From the NCBI GenBank assembly GCA_910579925.1, contig CAJTVY010000016.1, forward strand, positions 1 through 64,000: DNA of 64,000 nt, in the 5' to 3' direction. How positions within the stretch are numbered: position 1 is the first letter of the stretch; every line of letters begins with the position of its first letter. This stretch comes from an uncultured Dorea sp. (GTDB taxonomy: Bacteria > Bacillota > Clostridia > Lachnospirales > Lachnospiraceae). The translations under genes were made by a program, and so were the position numbers. Below, piece by piece: positions 16,195 to 27,286 of this stretch. The notes below the pieces were generated by a model, which saw only the letters and a program-made list of their open reading frames with translations, was not told where the DNA came from and did no database searches.

Positions 16195-17793
16195 CTATTC
16201 GTGTCTGGTTTCTGTGATTTCGGCCTGGATGGTCAGATCTTCCTTCCGCGCCGCAATAGATGCTCCAGGGATGGAGAAGGAGGGCAGTCCGCCATTTCCC
16301 CAGAAAACCTTCCCCACGTAAGTGTTCCTGCCGGCATCATACAGAGGCTGGTAATCACCTTCGCCAAGATACCGTTCTTCCTGGCGGCCATGGTAAATGA
16401 GCAGATCGTCTCTTCCGTCGGTTGACCTGGTGAAGCTGTTGTGGCCCGGGCCGTAATATCCGGTAACTGCGTTGCTCTGGAATACCGGGTATGGACATTT
16501 GGTCCAGGAAGCGGCATCCAGTAAGTCGGCATCTTCATCGGCATAGAGAAGACCCATGCAGTACATGGCATCTGTGCCGCTGGCAGAGAAGGTCAGAAAT
16601 ACCTTCCCGCCGTGCCTAATGACGGCAGGGCCTTCGTTGACGGGAAATCCATGCTGCTCCCAGTTGTACTCCGGATGGGTCAGACATACGGCCGGTGTAC
16701 AGACTGTCCATGGATTAGACAGTTCGGCAATAAAGATGTCTGAGATATTATTGGTCTTCTGCGCCCACAGAAGATAGTCTTTTCCGTTATGATTCAGATA
16801 TGTATGATCCAATGAGAAATCGGTAAATGCAATATCTCCCTCTACCGTAGTCCGAATCGGGCCCTTCTCAATCCAGGGAGAAGTCATGGGGTCGATTCCT
16901 TCACAGGCAAGGCAGTGAGGACGGATCCGCCAGGAGGATTGGTCTGAAATCGTGGTGGTATAATAGATAAACCAGTTTCCGTGGATATAGTGAATCTCCG
17001 GCGCCCATAGATGGGGGCTCATGGTTCCGTCCTTCACAGGTCTTCGCTCGTAGACGGTCTTCTCTGTATATCGTCCCGAGTTATCGGTCAGATCTTCCAA
17101 CGTATCCGCACATCGGAGGATCAGATAGAGGTATTGGTATCTTCCATCCAGATTATGACCGGCATCAGTGTGAGACGCAATAAAATAGTATTTTCCATCG
17201 CTGTGTCTGTAGATGTAGGGGTCCGCCCGATGGCTGACAAGCGGAGCGGCATAAGCGGGCTCCTGTATCCTGCCGGTCAGACCGTCCCAGATTACCGGAC
17301 GTTCCTCCGACATGCCGTTTGTATAAGAGACGGTAACCGTCTGCGGCAGACTGGCATTGGTATCTGGAACCGCAACCTTCTCCACGGAGGATAAAACCAC
17401 TGGCTCTGGCGCTCCGTATCTTTTCTGAAGCGCTTTCAGCATCCCGACGGATATCTCGCAGCCGCGGGAATCATGGGTTAAAAGTCTGAGATCAGCCATT
17501 AATTCATCCCAGAAAGAAGAGTCTTTGCCCGTTTCCGGTATATTTGGGGGCAGAGAAATAGCGTTCCCGCCGTTGAGTGCAAACCAGTCGGAACGGTTGT
17601 AGCTGTATTCGAGATAATACTGATTATCAACAGGGGGTTCCCACGTTACCGTATGGGAACGGAGATAGGCTGCGCTGCCTGCGGTTAAGCAGTCAGGGGC
17701 GGGAAGCATACGCATCTGCTTTGCGGCAGTATACGGAAGCGGCTGCCCGCTGTAAATTTTACAATTTGAGTTTTTATAATTTGAATTCATCAT
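16195..17793 (-). CDS. Glycoside hydrolase family 43 (arabinan/arabino-oligosaccharide acting)
   Basis: A 532-residue enzyme predicted to cleave arabinosyl links. It has an N-terminal stretch of about 150 residues, a Big_4-type Ig-like segment (VTVSYTNGMSEERPVIWDG, near 150-170), and the five-bladed GH43 domain. Candidate catalytic residues: base Asp in HRADPYIYR (near 190), modulator Asp in FSLDHTYL (near 330), acid Glu in PVNEGPAVI (near 390). No signal peptide is visible, so it is likely intracellular and acts on imported oligosaccharides. No clear ribosome site precedes the ATG at 17793, and the AT-rich first codons look unusual, so the start is uncertain. It faces away from the LacI gene and belongs with the arabinose cluster. 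Confidence 0.8.
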   Translation of the reverse strand: MMNSNYKNSNCKIYSGQPLPYTAAKQMRMLPAPDCLTAGSAAYLRSHTVTWEPPVDNQYYLEYSYNRSDWFALNGGNAISLPPNIPETGKDSSFWDELMADLRLLTHDSRGCEISVGMLKALQKRYGAPEPVVLSSVEKVAVPDTNASLPQTVTVSYTNGMSEERPVIWDGLTGRIQEPAYAAPLVSHRADPYIYRHSDGKYYFIASHTDAGHNLDGRYQYLYLILRCADTLEDLTDNSGRYTEKTVYERRPVKDGTMSPHLWAPEIHYIHGNWFIYYTTTISDQSSWRIRPHCLACEGIDPMTSPWIEKGPIRTTVEGDIAFTDFSLDHTYLNHNGKDYLLWAQKTNNISDIFIAELSNPWTVCTPAVCLTHPEYNWEQHGFPVNEGPAVIRHGGKVFLTFSASGTDAMYCMGLLYADEDADLLDAASWTKCPYPVFQSNAVTGYYGPGHNSFTRSTDGRDDLLIYHGRQEERYLGEGDYQPLYDAGRNTYVGKVFWGNGGLPSFSIPGASIAARKEDLTIQAEITETRHE

Positions 17794-17959
17794 AATTCTA
17801 TTGACATTTATAGTTAGAAAATTAAGAGCGTTACCATGATAACATAGAATTAGAATATTGACAAGTGGGAAAGAAATATCTTAAGATATATTATAGTCGG
17901 CAGCGCTGGTGGGGACTGGCCTGCTTTTCTGATTGGTTACGAGTGGGGAGGAAGGTTTT

Positions 17960-19000
17960 ATGGCCACCATAAAGGAGATCGCCAGAGCCTGTAACGTCTC
18001 GGTGGCTACGGTTTCAAATATATTGAACCATAAACCGGGCGCCAGTGACGAGACACGCAAGATGGTGATGAAGAAGATTAAAGAGATGAATTACACGCCG
18101 AATACGGTAGCAAGGAATCTGAAGACGAAGAATTCCAGGAGTATCGGGGTTATCGTGGAGGATATGACGATATTCAGTATTCCGGATATTGTAGACGGGA
18201 TTACGGAGCACTGTGAGGAGAAGAATTACCAGATTCTCCTGATTAACCTTCGGTTGTTTAAGAAATATAATGATACTTATTATAATCGGGATGATTATTA
18301 TGGCATGGTGCAGGATGAGATCTGGAAACTAATAGCGAAACAGGTAGAAGGGATTATCTATGTGGCGGCTCATGAGAGGACGATACGCTGTATTCCAGAG
18401 GATCTCCCGATTCCTGCGGTGATGGCTTATGGCTATACAAAGAGTGAGAAGGTGCCGTCTGTTGTAGTCAATGACGAGGACGGCGCCTTCCAGATTACGA
18501 AGCACATTATTGACCAGGGGCATCGGCGGATCGGTGTTATCACTGGAAAGAATGACAGCCCGCATGCGCAGGAGCGGCTGGTAGGGTACCAGAGGGCGTT
18601 GTATGAGAGCGGGATTCTGTATAATCCATCCGTGATCTGTACCGGGGACTGGACCAGAATCAGTGGTTACCGATGTACAGACCTGCTGCTTAAGCAGCAG
18701 GTTACGGCCATCTTCTGTATGAACGATCTGATGGCGGGAGGCGTCTATGACCGCCTGGAAGAACTGTCTCTAAAACCGGGAGAGGATGTTTCGGTGGCGG
18801 GTTATGATAACCGGGAGCTGTCGGGATATTACAAGCCGCCCTTGTCTACCATTACATTGCCGCTGCATGATATCGGATACGAGGCCAGCGAAGTGATTCT
18901 GGAGATGTTAAGCGGGGAGAATCGAGAGGCGGTCCGCCCGATTTACCGGGTGAATTGTTATCCTCTGCTACGCAGATCTGTGAGGGATATCAGAGAGTAG
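17960..19000 (+). CDS. LacI/GalR-family transcriptional regulator
   Basis: 346 residues from ATG 17960, which has GAGGAAGG just upstream; ATG 17933 lacks one. Residues 4-23 (IKEIARACNVSVATVSNILN) form the LacI HTH and the hinge helix NTVARNLKTKNS follows, then a periplasmic-binding-protein-like sugar domain (GVIVEDMTIFSIPDIVDGI ... GYDNRELSGYYKPPLSTI). It lies between the GH43 gene and the sugar ABC importer; TTAAACG-type palindromes upstream of the importer are its probable operators, and the inducer is likely arabinose or an arabino-oligosaccharide. A terminator follows at 19024-19076. Confidence 0.88.
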   Translation: MATIKEIARACNVSVATVSNILNHKPGASDETRKMVMKKIKEMNYTPNTVARNLKTKNSRSIGVIVEDMTIFSIPDIVDGITEHCEEKNYQILLINLRLFKKYNDTYYNRDDYYGMVQDEIWKLIAKQVEGIIYVAAHERTIRCIPEDLPIPAVMAYGYTKSEKVPSVVVNDEDGAFQITKHIIDQGHRRIGVITGKNDSPHAQERLVGYQRALYESGILYNPSVICTGDWTRISGYRCTDLLLKQQVTAIFCMNDLMAGGVYDRLEELSLKPGEDVSVAGYDNRELSGYYKPPLSTITLPLHDIGYEASEVILEMLSGENREAVRPIYRVNCYPLLRRSVRDIRE

Positions 19001-19023
19001 AAAGGTCTGGAAATGACAAGATA

Positions 19024-19076
19024 AAAAAACAGGGGGGTTCGGAGTTCGATAAGATCTTCGAAACCCCCTGTTTTTG
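19024..19076 (+). terminator. Terminator after the LacI-type regulator
   Basis: An A-rich, G-rich left arm (19024-19040) pairs with CGAAACCCCCTGTTTTT (19060-19076) with a single mismatch; the right end is its own T run. Because arms carry both A and T runs it would work in both directions. Confidence 0.8.
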
Positions 19077-19100
19077 TGCTCTTTGTGCATAATGCACAAT

Positions 19101-19376
19101 ATTAAACGTTTAATTTCTACTTGCAATTGTGCAGGTAAAGTGATATAACAGGATTAACAGATAAATAAAGTAATATAATATGGAATCTGGAACGAAAAAG
19201 GAAAATAAATGGAAAGGAAAAGCATTTATTTAGAAAAAAGAGCGCATAGAAAGTTAAACGATTAATACAATGAGAAAACGAATTTGGATGTGGATTATTA
19301 GACGGAAGCTGTAAAGCAGGTGTCTGCAGTTTTTTGAAACAGCGGTTTAGAATGCCTTTCTGATAAAACGATTAAG
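19101..19376. promoter_or_regulatory. Three TTAAACG-type operators upstream of the sugar importer
   Basis: Perfect palindrome ATTAAACGTTTAAT at 19101-19114, TTAAACGATTAA at 19254-19265, and TAAAACGATTAA at about 19364-19375. All share the central CG of LacI-family operators. A promoter-like TTGCAA (19121-19126) with 17 bases to TATAAC (19144-19149) lies just after the first, so the long leader of roughly 340 bases before the binding-protein gene contains the other two. No gene is seen between 19001 and 19494. Confidence 0.65.
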
Positions 19377-19494
19377 TTCATAAAGGCCGGTTCAAGAGCG
19401 CAGGCGTGTGGTTTTGCGCAGATGGCGAATAAAAGGAGTCTTACAGGGATACATCCCTGAAAGAATAAAAAACAAAGAAAAAGGAGGACACAAC

Positions 19495-20862
19495 ATGAAA
19501 AAGAAACTGGTAGCTGCATTATTATGCGTCGCCATGACGGCATCTATGCTGTTAGGCTGCAGTGCAGGAAGCGAGGGAGGCGGATCTGATGATTCTAAGG
19601 GAGCGGGTTCGGCCGGAAAGAAGGAAATGGAAGTAGAAGGAGATGCCACTGAGATTGAGGTATGGACGTTTATCGAACTTCATCAACAGTTCTACACAGA
19701 TATGGCCGAGAAATGGAACGAAGAGAATCCGGACAAGAAGGTGAAGCTGGTATTAAGCAACATGGCGTATGACGATATGCATAACAAGCTGTCGCTTGCA
19801 CTTGAATCGGGAGAAGGAGCTCCGGACGTGGTAGACATTGAGCTTGGTAAATTCCCGGCATTTATGACAGGAAAGATCGGACTTAGGGACTTAAAGCCAG
19901 AGATTGAGCCATATATTGACAACATTATCGAATCGAGGCTTGAGATCTACGGAAAAGACGGCGCATACTATGGCTTCCCCACACACGTAGGGGCTATGGT
20001 TGCATTCTACAACACAGAAGCGCTGGAAGAAGCGGATGTTGATTACACGGCGATCAAGACATGGGATGACTTCAAGGAAGCAGGCGTTAAGTACAATGAG
20101 GCTACAGGCAAATATTTTGCATGTGTAGAGACAACGGCACAGTGGATGATTAATCTGATGCTGGCACAGAAAGGCGGAGATTACCTGGATGCTGACGGCA
20201 GCCTTGACCTTACCAACGACAAGATGGTAGAGGTTCTTGAGTATATCAAGGGAATGCAGGAGACAGGAGCGTTTGAGACGGTACCGGGAGGACAGCCGGA
20301 TAATGAAGAGGCTTACCCGTCCTACAATAATGGGGACTATGCAGTACAGATTATGCCGTTCTGGCAGACATCCAGATTCACGAACTATATGTCTGACCTT
20401 TCCGGCAAAGTAGCGATTGCGCCGACTCCTGTATGGCAGGAAGGTGACGAAGTGAAGTCCATCGGCGGAGGCGGTACCGGTACGGCCGTAATCGCTGACG
20501 GCGAGAATGCAGACCTTGCGGCTGAAGTGTTTGCATACATTAAGCTGTCTGAGGGCGCTAACGAAGAGGTATGGAATGTGTTAGGATTTGACCCGGTCAA
20601 CACGGCAGTATGGACAGAAACCGAACTGACGCAGAACCCGGATAACCAGTTTGTAAAATTCTTCAATACATATCCGTTTGATACATTATTGGAGATTCAG
20701 GATGGTATCATGGCGCTTGAGTCGCTGACAAGTGAGAAGTTCCCATCCATTAATAATGAGTTCTGTAATGTAACGCTGAACAATATCTATGAGAATGGCA
20801 TGGATGTAAAGGAAGCGCTGGAGGAGTCCCAGGAGACTTTGAAGAACGAATTCGGCGAGTAA
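19495..20862 (+). CDS. Sugar ABC transporter substrate-binding lipoprotein
   Basis: 455 residues from ATG 19495 with AAGGAGG upstream. Lipoprotein signal: KKKLVAALLCVAMTASM then lipobox LLGC with the lipidated Cys at residue 22, followed by a Gly/Ser-rich linker. The mature chain is a type of extracellular solute-binding protein family 1 (WTFIELHQQFYTDMAEKWNEENP). It should capture arabinose-containing oligosaccharides outside the membrane for the two permeases that follow. No ATPase gene is nearby; in Firmicutes a shared MsmK/MalK-type ATPase encoded elsewhere usually serves such importers. Confidence 0.9.
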   Translation: MKKKLVAALLCVAMTASMLLGCSAGSEGGGSDDSKGAGSAGKKEMEVEGDATEIEVWTFIELHQQFYTDMAEKWNEENPDKKVKLVLSNMAYDDMHNKLSLALESGEGAPDVVDIELGKFPAFMTGKIGLRDLKPEIEPYIDNIIESRLEIYGKDGAYYGFPTHVGAMVAFYNTEALEEADVDYTAIKTWDDFKEAGVKYNEATGKYFACVETTAQWMINLMLAQKGGDYLDADGSLDLTNDKMVEVLEYIKGMQETGAFETVPGGQPDNEEAYPSYNNGDYAVQIMPFWQTSRFTNYMSDLSGKVAIAPTPVWQEGDEVKSIGGGGTGTAVIADGENADLAAEVFAYIKLSEGANEEVWNVLGFDPVNTAVWTETELTQNPDNQFVKFFNTYPFDTLLEIQDGIMALESLTSEKFPSINNEFCNVTLNNIYENGMDVKEALEESQETLKNEFGE

Positions 20863-21015
20863 TAAGCAGGGCTGCGTGTGTAGACCGCAGCCCTTTTATA
20901 CTGCAATATGCGGGAAATCTGACTCTGGCAGACTTCCCGGACGACACAAAATGGGCGCTGCCCAAGGATAGGAATCGTTTAAGGGCGGCACGTTTTAGGA
21001 AAGAGATGTGAGAGT

Positions 21016-21900
21016 ATGAAGAAATTATTCTATTCACAGAAATTAGCCCCGTATGTATTTGTTCTTCCGTTTGCTCTGACGGTAGTAATATTCTGGCTGT
21101 TCCCGATCGGAAACGGTGTGCTGTTAAGCTTCCAGGATGTACTGAAGGACGAATGGGTTGGATTGGGCAACTATCAGAGGTTATTATCAGATAAGATTTT
21201 TTTGAAGGCAGTATATAACAGTGCGAAATATATGGTGGGTACGCTGGTACTTCTGATACCGTTTCCGATGTTATTCGCAACACTTTTGAACAGCAAGCTT
21301 ATGAAGAAGCCGGGACTGTTCAAGTCCATCTATTTTGTTCCGGCATTGACATCTGTTGTTGTTGCAGGTACAATCTTCCGTCTGATGTTCGGCGAGATGG
21401 AGACCTCTCTTGCGAATCAGATTATTGCGGTATTCGGCATATCGCCAATCAAATGGCTGAAGGGGGAATGGACCAGTTACTTTGCGCTTCTGCTTCTTGC
21501 CTGCTGGCGGTGGACGGGAGTCAACATTCTGTACTTTCTGGCCGGACTTCAGAGCATTTCCACGGACATCTATGAGGCGGCATCCATTGACGGAGCGAGC
21601 AAATGGCAGCAGTTTGTCAAGATATCCTTCCCTCTGGTGAAGCCGACCACCGTATATGTGCTGACGATCAGTATCTATGCGGGATTGTCTATGTTCAATG
21701 AGAGTTATATGTTATGGAAAGGAAATAACTCTCCGCAGAATATCGGACTTACGATTGTAGGATACCTGTACCGGCAGGGAATCGAGAAGCGTGCCATGGG
21801 TTATGCCTGTGCCGTAGGACTGATCCTGCTGATTATCGTCATGGCGGTGAACCTGGTGCAGCTGAAAGCTACCGGAACATTTGACAAGGAGGAGAGATAG
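21016..21900 (+). CDS. Sugar ABC transporter permease (MalF/AraP-like)
   Basis: 294 residues, six hydrophobic segments, cytoplasmic N terminus. The EAA loop that contacts the ATPase is EAASIDGASKWQQFVKISFP near residues 195-215. First of a permease pair; the second gene starts two bases after its stop codon. With the upstream lipoprotein it forms a CUT1-type importer, most likely for arabino-oligosaccharides by context. Confidence 0.9.
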   Translation: MKKLFYSQKLAPYVFVLPFALTVVIFWLFPIGNGVLLSFQDVLKDEWVGLGNYQRLLSDKIFLKAVYNSAKYMVGTLVLLIPFPMLFATLLNSKLMKKPGLFKSIYFVPALTSVVVAGTIFRLMFGEMETSLANQIIAVFGISPIKWLKGEWTSYFALLLLACWRWTGVNILYFLAGLQSISTDIYEAASIDGASKWQQFVKISFPLVKPTTVYVLTISIYAGLSMFNESYMLWKGNNSPQNIGLTIVGYLYRQGIEKRAMGYACAVGLILLIIVMAVNLVQLKATGTFDKEER

Positions 21901-21901
21901 T

Positions 21902-22747
21902 ATGAAGAGCCAGAAGAATAAAAATACACTTGCCACAGTCATGTTGATTGTACTCTTTACAATCCTGGCAATCCTGATCATCATACCAATCTATACCATC
22001 TTCCTTGCAAGCTTCAAACCGGGCGGGGATCTTCTGCAGTATGGCCTGAACCTGGGGATTGACTGGAGCCGGATGAGCCTTGATAATTATGTGCTGCTCT
22101 TTACCGGACAGCATGAGTACTGGAAATGGTTTACCAACAGTATCGTGCTGACGGTGGTTACGGTAGTGTCTACCCTGCTTGTCAGCGCATTCGTGGGGTA
22201 TGGGTTTGCTGCGTATGAATTCAAGGGGAAGAATGCGTTATTTGTTGTTGTATTGCTGATTTTGTCCATACCGCTGGAGGTTGTGATGCTTCCGCTGTAT
22301 AAGCAGATGACGTCCTGGGGGATGATGGATAGTTTTGTGGCGATTGTGCTGCCTTTCGTTGCCCATGCTTCGACGATATTCTTCTTTCGGCAGTATCTGC
22401 TGGGCCTGCCAAAGTCACTTCTTGAGGCAGGGCGTATTGATGGAGCCACGGAGTACGGAATCTTCTTCCGTCTGATCATCCCGATCATGAAGCCTGCGTT
22501 TGCGGCGATGGCGATTCTGAACGGAATGAATGCATGGAACAATTACCTGTGGCCATTACTGGTCATCCGTTCTTCTGATAAATATACACTGACGCTTGGA
22601 TTGAATACGCTGATAAATCCTTATGGGGACAATTACAGTCTGCTGGTAGTCGGGTCCTTCTTCTCGATTATCCCGATCTTCATCCTGTTTGTATGTTTCC
22701 AGCGGTATTTCATCGAAGGTATGACGGCCGGAGCGGTGAAAGAGTAA
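21902..22747 (+). CDS. Sugar ABC transporter permease (MalG/AraQ-like)
   Basis: 281 residues from ATG 21902, with GGAGGAGAG just upstream inside the end of the preceding gene. Six hydrophobic segments; EAA loop EAGRIDGATEYGIFFRLIIP near 185-205 and the MalG-like ending FIEGMTAGAVKE. Partner of the previous permease. The GH51 gene follows after 80 bases, probably in one transcript. Confidence 0.9.
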   Translation: MKSQKNKNTLATVMLIVLFTILAILIIIPIYTIFLASFKPGGDLLQYGLNLGIDWSRMSLDNYVLLFTGQHEYWKWFTNSIVLTVVTVVSTLLVSAFVGYGFAAYEFKGKNALFVVVLLILSIPLEVVMLPLYKQMTSWGMMDSFVAIVLPFVAHASTIFFFRQYLLGLPKSLLEAGRIDGATEYGIFFRLIIPIMKPAFAAMAILNGMNAWNNYLWPLLVIRSSDKYTLTLGLNTLINPYGDNYSLLVVGSFFSIIPIFILFVCFQRYFIEGMTAGAVKE

Positions 22748-22794
22748 GGAGGATAAAATCTGGTAAAGCTGTAGGCGGCTGCGGGAATTTGTGA

Positions 22795-24342
<1,548 letters not shown>

Positions 24343-24394
24343 TTTCGGAAGGCAACACTTGGAAAATGTCCTGCGGGGAAAGAAGTTGGTGGAA

Positions 24395-25030
24395 ATGAAT
24401 TTTTTTGCAATTGATAATCCGGTAATGAGGCTGCTTGGAAGGATTGGGGATCTTATCATACTGAATCTGATCTTCGTGGTAACGTCTCTTTTGGCGTTCA
24501 CGGTCGGGGCGTCGCTGAGTGCGCTGTATACGGTTGCAATGGAGCTGGCGAAGGGAGAGGATCCTTCTATATTAAGAGAATATATGAAGGCGTTCAGGAG
24601 GAACTTTAAGCCTGCGACCATATGCTGGCTTTTCATGGCTTTGACAGGGGCGCTGATTTTTGTGGATTTCCGCCTTGTCGGTGTGTTTGTGGGTGCGGCT
24701 TATACGGTCATGCGGCTGCTCCTTTCCATGATAACCGGGATTTGGATTCTGATTTTTTTGTACCTGTTTCCATATATTGCACGGTTTGAAAACACCGTAT
24801 TTCATTCTATTAAGAATGCAATGTTTTTAAGCGTGGCTCATCTGCCGTCAACGGCGATGATGCTGGTAATCAGTATCGGGCTTATGGTGGCGACTTGTTT
24901 TACATCCCGGACTTTTGTGATTGGGACGATTGCGTGGTTTTTTGCGGGATTTGCTGTGGTGGCGTATAGCCAGGGATTTCTGCTTGTCAGGATCTTTTCC
25001 AGGTATGCAAGGCCGGATGGGATGGAATGA
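24395..25030 (+). CDS. YesL/DUF624-family membrane protein
   Basis: About 211 residues from ATG 24395; the family usually begins MNFF...NPVMRxLxRIxDLIILN exactly as here. A TTG start at 24359 would add 12 residues. Five hydrophobic segments. YesL-type proteins are small membrane proteins found in loci for breakdown of plant cell-wall sugars; their function is not known. It closes the arabinose cluster and is followed by a strong 20-bp stem at 25071-25118. Confidence 0.75.
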   Translation: MNFFAIDNPVMRLLGRIGDLIILNLIFVVTSLLAFTVGASLSALYTVAMELAKGEDPSILREYMKAFRRNFKPATICWLFMALTGALIFVDFRLVGVFVGAAYTVMRLLLSMITGIWILIFLYLFPYIARFENTVFHSIKNAMFLSVAHLPSTAMMLVISIGLMVATCFTSRTFVIGTIAWFFAGFAVVAYSQGFLLVRIFSRYARPDGME

Positions 25031-25070
25031 TGGCCCGCGACAGACAAATCGGACGCTGTTAGTGAGAATA

Positions 25071-25118
25071 AGAATCTAAGAAGAGGGGCAGAATACACTG
25101 CCCCTCTTCTTAGATTCT
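25071..25118. terminator. 20-bp stem between convergent genes
   Basis: 25071-25090 and 25099-25118 are perfect complements with an eight-base loop; TTTT follows on the plus strand. Ends the arabinose transcript and probably the rubrerythrin transcript from the other side. Confidence 0.85.
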
Positions 25119-25148
25119 TTTCTGAATATAGGAATTTTTCGAAACTGC

Positions 25149-25691
25149 TTAATAATTCTCTGCATGTATCTCGAAATAGCTTTGCGGATGATTACACGTC
25201 GGGCAGACTTCCGGCGCCTTTGTTCCGACGATGATGTGTCCGCAGTTGCGGCACTCCCATACCTTCACTTCGCTCTTTTCAAATACGGCCGCCGTCTCCA
25301 CGTTCTTAAGCAGAGCGCGGTATCTTTCTTCGTGGTGTTTCTCAATTTCACCCACTAGTCTGAATTTTTCGGCAAGTTCCGGGAATCCCTCTTTCTCGGC
25401 GGTTCTGGCAAACTCTTCATACATATCGGTCCATTCGTAATTTTCGCCGTCTGCGGCTGCCGCAAGATTCTCTTTGGTATCGCCGATTCCGTTCAGTTCT
25501 TTGAACCACATCTTGGCATGTTCTTTTTCGTTATCAGCCGTTTTCAAAAACAATGCTGCGATCTGCTCAAAACCTTGCTTTTTTGCTGCGGAAGCAAAAT
25601 AAGTGTACTTATTTCTTGCCTGTGATTCTCCGGCAAACGCTGCCTCCAGATTTTTTTCTGTCTGTGTTCCTGCATACTTTGTTGTTCCCAT
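25149..25691 (-). CDS. rbr: Rubrerythrin
   Basis: 180 residues from ATG 25691, with AAGGAGGA upstream. The N-terminal ferritin-like diiron domain carries E...ExxH-type ligands ([40 protein letters not shown]) and the C-terminal rubredoxin-like domain binds iron through CRNCGH and CPTCNH. It reduces hydrogen peroxide in the anaerobic cytoplasm using electrons passed through a rubredoxin. It lies 14 bases after the PerR-like gene and is co-transcribed and presumably controlled by it. Confidence 0.95.
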   Translation of the reverse strand: MGTTKYAGTQTEKNLEAAFAGESQARNKYTYFASAAKKQGFEQIAALFLKTADNEKEHAKMWFKELNGIGDTKENLAAAADGENYEWTDMYEEFARTAEKEGFPELAEKFRLVGEIEKHHEERYRALLKNVETAAVFEKSEVKVWECRNCGHIIVGTKAPEVCPTCNHPQSYFEIHAENY

Positions 25692-25705
25692 GATTCTTCC
25701 TCCTT

Positions 25706-26065
25706 TTATTCTTCTTTGCACTTTGGGCAGAGATAAAATACCTTTAAGTCATAAGACAGAATTCTTTGTCCAAGCTGATGTTCAAGATTCTTTGTCAGAT
25801 CTTCAAGACTGATATCGGATAGAGCGCCGCATGTTCTGCATACGAGATGATCATGCTTACGGATTCTATCGTAGCGGTCGGGGGAACTTTCTATAGACAG
25901 TTTTCGTATCAGACCTTCCCGATACAGGGTATTCAGGTTATTGTACACGGTTGCCTGAACGACTTTAGGCTCTGTCTTTTTCAGCGCTAAAAAGATCTGC
26001 TCTGCCGTCAGATGTTCCTTGGACTGATTGATTAATTCTAATATCAGTTCTGCGTATCTTGTCAT
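25706..26065 (-). CDS. perR: Fur-family regulator, PerR-like
   Basis: 119 residues. Winged helix ([29 protein letters not shown], residues about 18-48) followed by a dimerisation domain with structural-zinc cysteines CRTCG and CPKC near the C terminus and metal ligands in the KHDHLVC segment. Pairing with rubrerythrin and a 7-1-7 palindrome upstream identify it as a peroxide-sensing repressor rather than iron-sensing Fur. AAAGGTGG precedes the ATG. Confidence 0.87.
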   Translation of the reverse strand: MTRYAELILELINQSKEHLTAEQIFLALKKTEPKVVQATVYNNLNTLYREGLIRKLSIESSPDRYDRIRKHDHLVCRTCGALSDISLEDLTKNLEHQLGQRILSYDLKVFYLCPKCKEE

Positions 26066-26083
26066 CTTCCCACCACCTTTGAA

Positions 26084-26098
26084 TTAGAATTATTCTAA
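26084..26098. promoter_or_regulatory. PerR-box-like operator (7-1-7)
   Basis: TTAGAAT-T-ATTCTAA is a perfect 7-1-7 inverted repeat, the arrangement of Per boxes (TTATAAT-N-ATTATAA). It lies 19 bases before the perR start codon and should autoregulate the perR-rbr pair. Confidence 0.75.
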
Positions 26099-26266
26099 TT
26101 ATAACACCTTTTCTTGTTTTTGTCCAGAGAAGATATGTATATTTATATATAGTGACTGACAGGAATCTGTGATAAAATGATCTGAGTAATACAAGTTGCT
26201 TTCTGGAGCCTTGTCGTTTAGACTATGCATAGGGTACAGAACATTAATATTGGAGTGGATATATTT

Positions 26267-26512
26267 ATGAAAATATTTCATAGGACAAAAGTGATCACCG
26301 TAGATGATCATTCGAAAAAAGAACACATTCAAGACCTGTTTGCCCAGTATCATATAGAATATAAAATCAAAATAAAAGAGATTTTACAAAAAAATCCTAT
26401 GGATACTGCGGTAATAGGAACTCTTGGAATGAATAAGATGAAGATCAGCTATTCCTTTTATGTGGAAAAAGAGAATGCTGCTGCAGCAAAAGAATTACTG
26501 AAAAGTATCTGA
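26267..26512 (+). CDS. Hypothetical 81-residue protein
   Basis: Starts at ATG 26267 after GGAGTGG. Sequence IFHRTKVITVDDHSKKEHIQDLFAQYHIEYKIKI, then KISYSFYVEKENAAAAKELLK, resembles the general alternation of small DUF2007-like proteins in which a short beta-alpha-beta unit reads out two copies of a substrate; this is only a resemblance. It precedes the response regulator by 32 bases. Codon use and the ribosome site support a real gene. Function unknown. Confidence 0.55.
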   Translation: MKIFHRTKVITVDDHSKKEHIQDLFAQYHIEYKIKIKEILQKNPMDTAVIGTLGMNKMKISYSFYVEKENAAAAKELLKSI

Positions 26513-26544
26513 CAAAAGGGTAGGAAAAGTCAGGAGGAATAGAT

Positions 26545-27213
26545 GTGCAGAAGATATTGATTGTGGAAGACGATGCAAAGAATAACCAGATGCTCAAAGA
26601 CTATCTGGAAGATCATGGGTATGGGTGTACACAGGCGTTCTCTGGCAGCGAGGCGAGGCTGCTATTTACTCTGGAGGAGTATGATCTGGTGCTTCTGGAT
26701 CTGATGCTTCCGGGAATCTCGGGAGAGGAACTGGTAACTGTATTTTCGCAAAAAGTACCGGTGATTGTGTTGTCCGCCAAGAGCGGGCTTGACAGTAAGG
26801 TGGAGGTGTTATCGGCGGGAGCGGAGGATTATCTGTGTAAGCCTTTTGATCTGCCGGAACTGCTGGTGCGGATTCAGGTACAGTTCCGGCGTCGTAAGAA
26901 CGGAAACGGGACAGGAGGAGAGGTCTGTTCGTACCGAGGGTGGACGCTGAATCCGGATACGCAGGAGATGCGGGCGCAGGGAGAACTGGTGGAACTGACA
27001 CGGCATGAATTTATGATTATGGAACTACTGATCCGTAATCCCAAACGGGTGTTTACAAAGCAGATGATCTATGAATATGCCTGGGGGGAGGAATATCTGG
27101 CTGAAGATAAGACCATTAATGTTCATATCAGCAATATTCGTTCAAAATTAAAGAAGAGCGGTACGGATTCCTACATTCAGACAGTGTGGGGAATGGGCTT
27201 TAAACTTTCTTAA
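26545..27213 (+). CDS. OmpR-family response regulator
   Basis: 222 residues starting at GTG 26545, after AGGAGGAA. Receiver domain with acidic pocket EDD (8-10), phosphoacceptor Asp52 in LVLLDLMLPG and Lys in CKPFD near 98; C-terminal winged helix (LTRHEFMIMELLIRNPKRVFTK ... VHISNIRSKLKK). It opens a four-gene set with an ABC ATPase, its permease and a histidine kinase, the arrangement of lantibiotic or bacitracin immunity systems. Confidence 0.9.
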   Translation: MQKILIVEDDAKNNQMLKDYLEDHGYGCTQAFSGSEARLLFTLEEYDLVLLDLMLPGISGEELVTVFSQKVPVIVLSAKSGLDSKVEVLSAGAEDYLCKPFDLPELLVRIQVQFRRRKNGNGTGGEVCSYRGWTLNPDTQEMRAQGELVELTRHEFMIMELLIRNPKRVFTKQMIYEYAWGEEYLAEDKTINVHISNIRSKLKKSGTDSYIQTVWGMGFKLS

Positions 27214-27286
27214 ACTTTTCTGAGCGCTTTTTAAATATTTCTGTATTAGAATATTTTTTGTAAGGAGCAACAGGAAAGGAGACGAA

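Noticed and set aside
17794..17959. CcpA cre site near TAAGAGCGTTACCA (about 17823)
   Set aside because: At least three mismatches to the consensus on either strand; not convincing.
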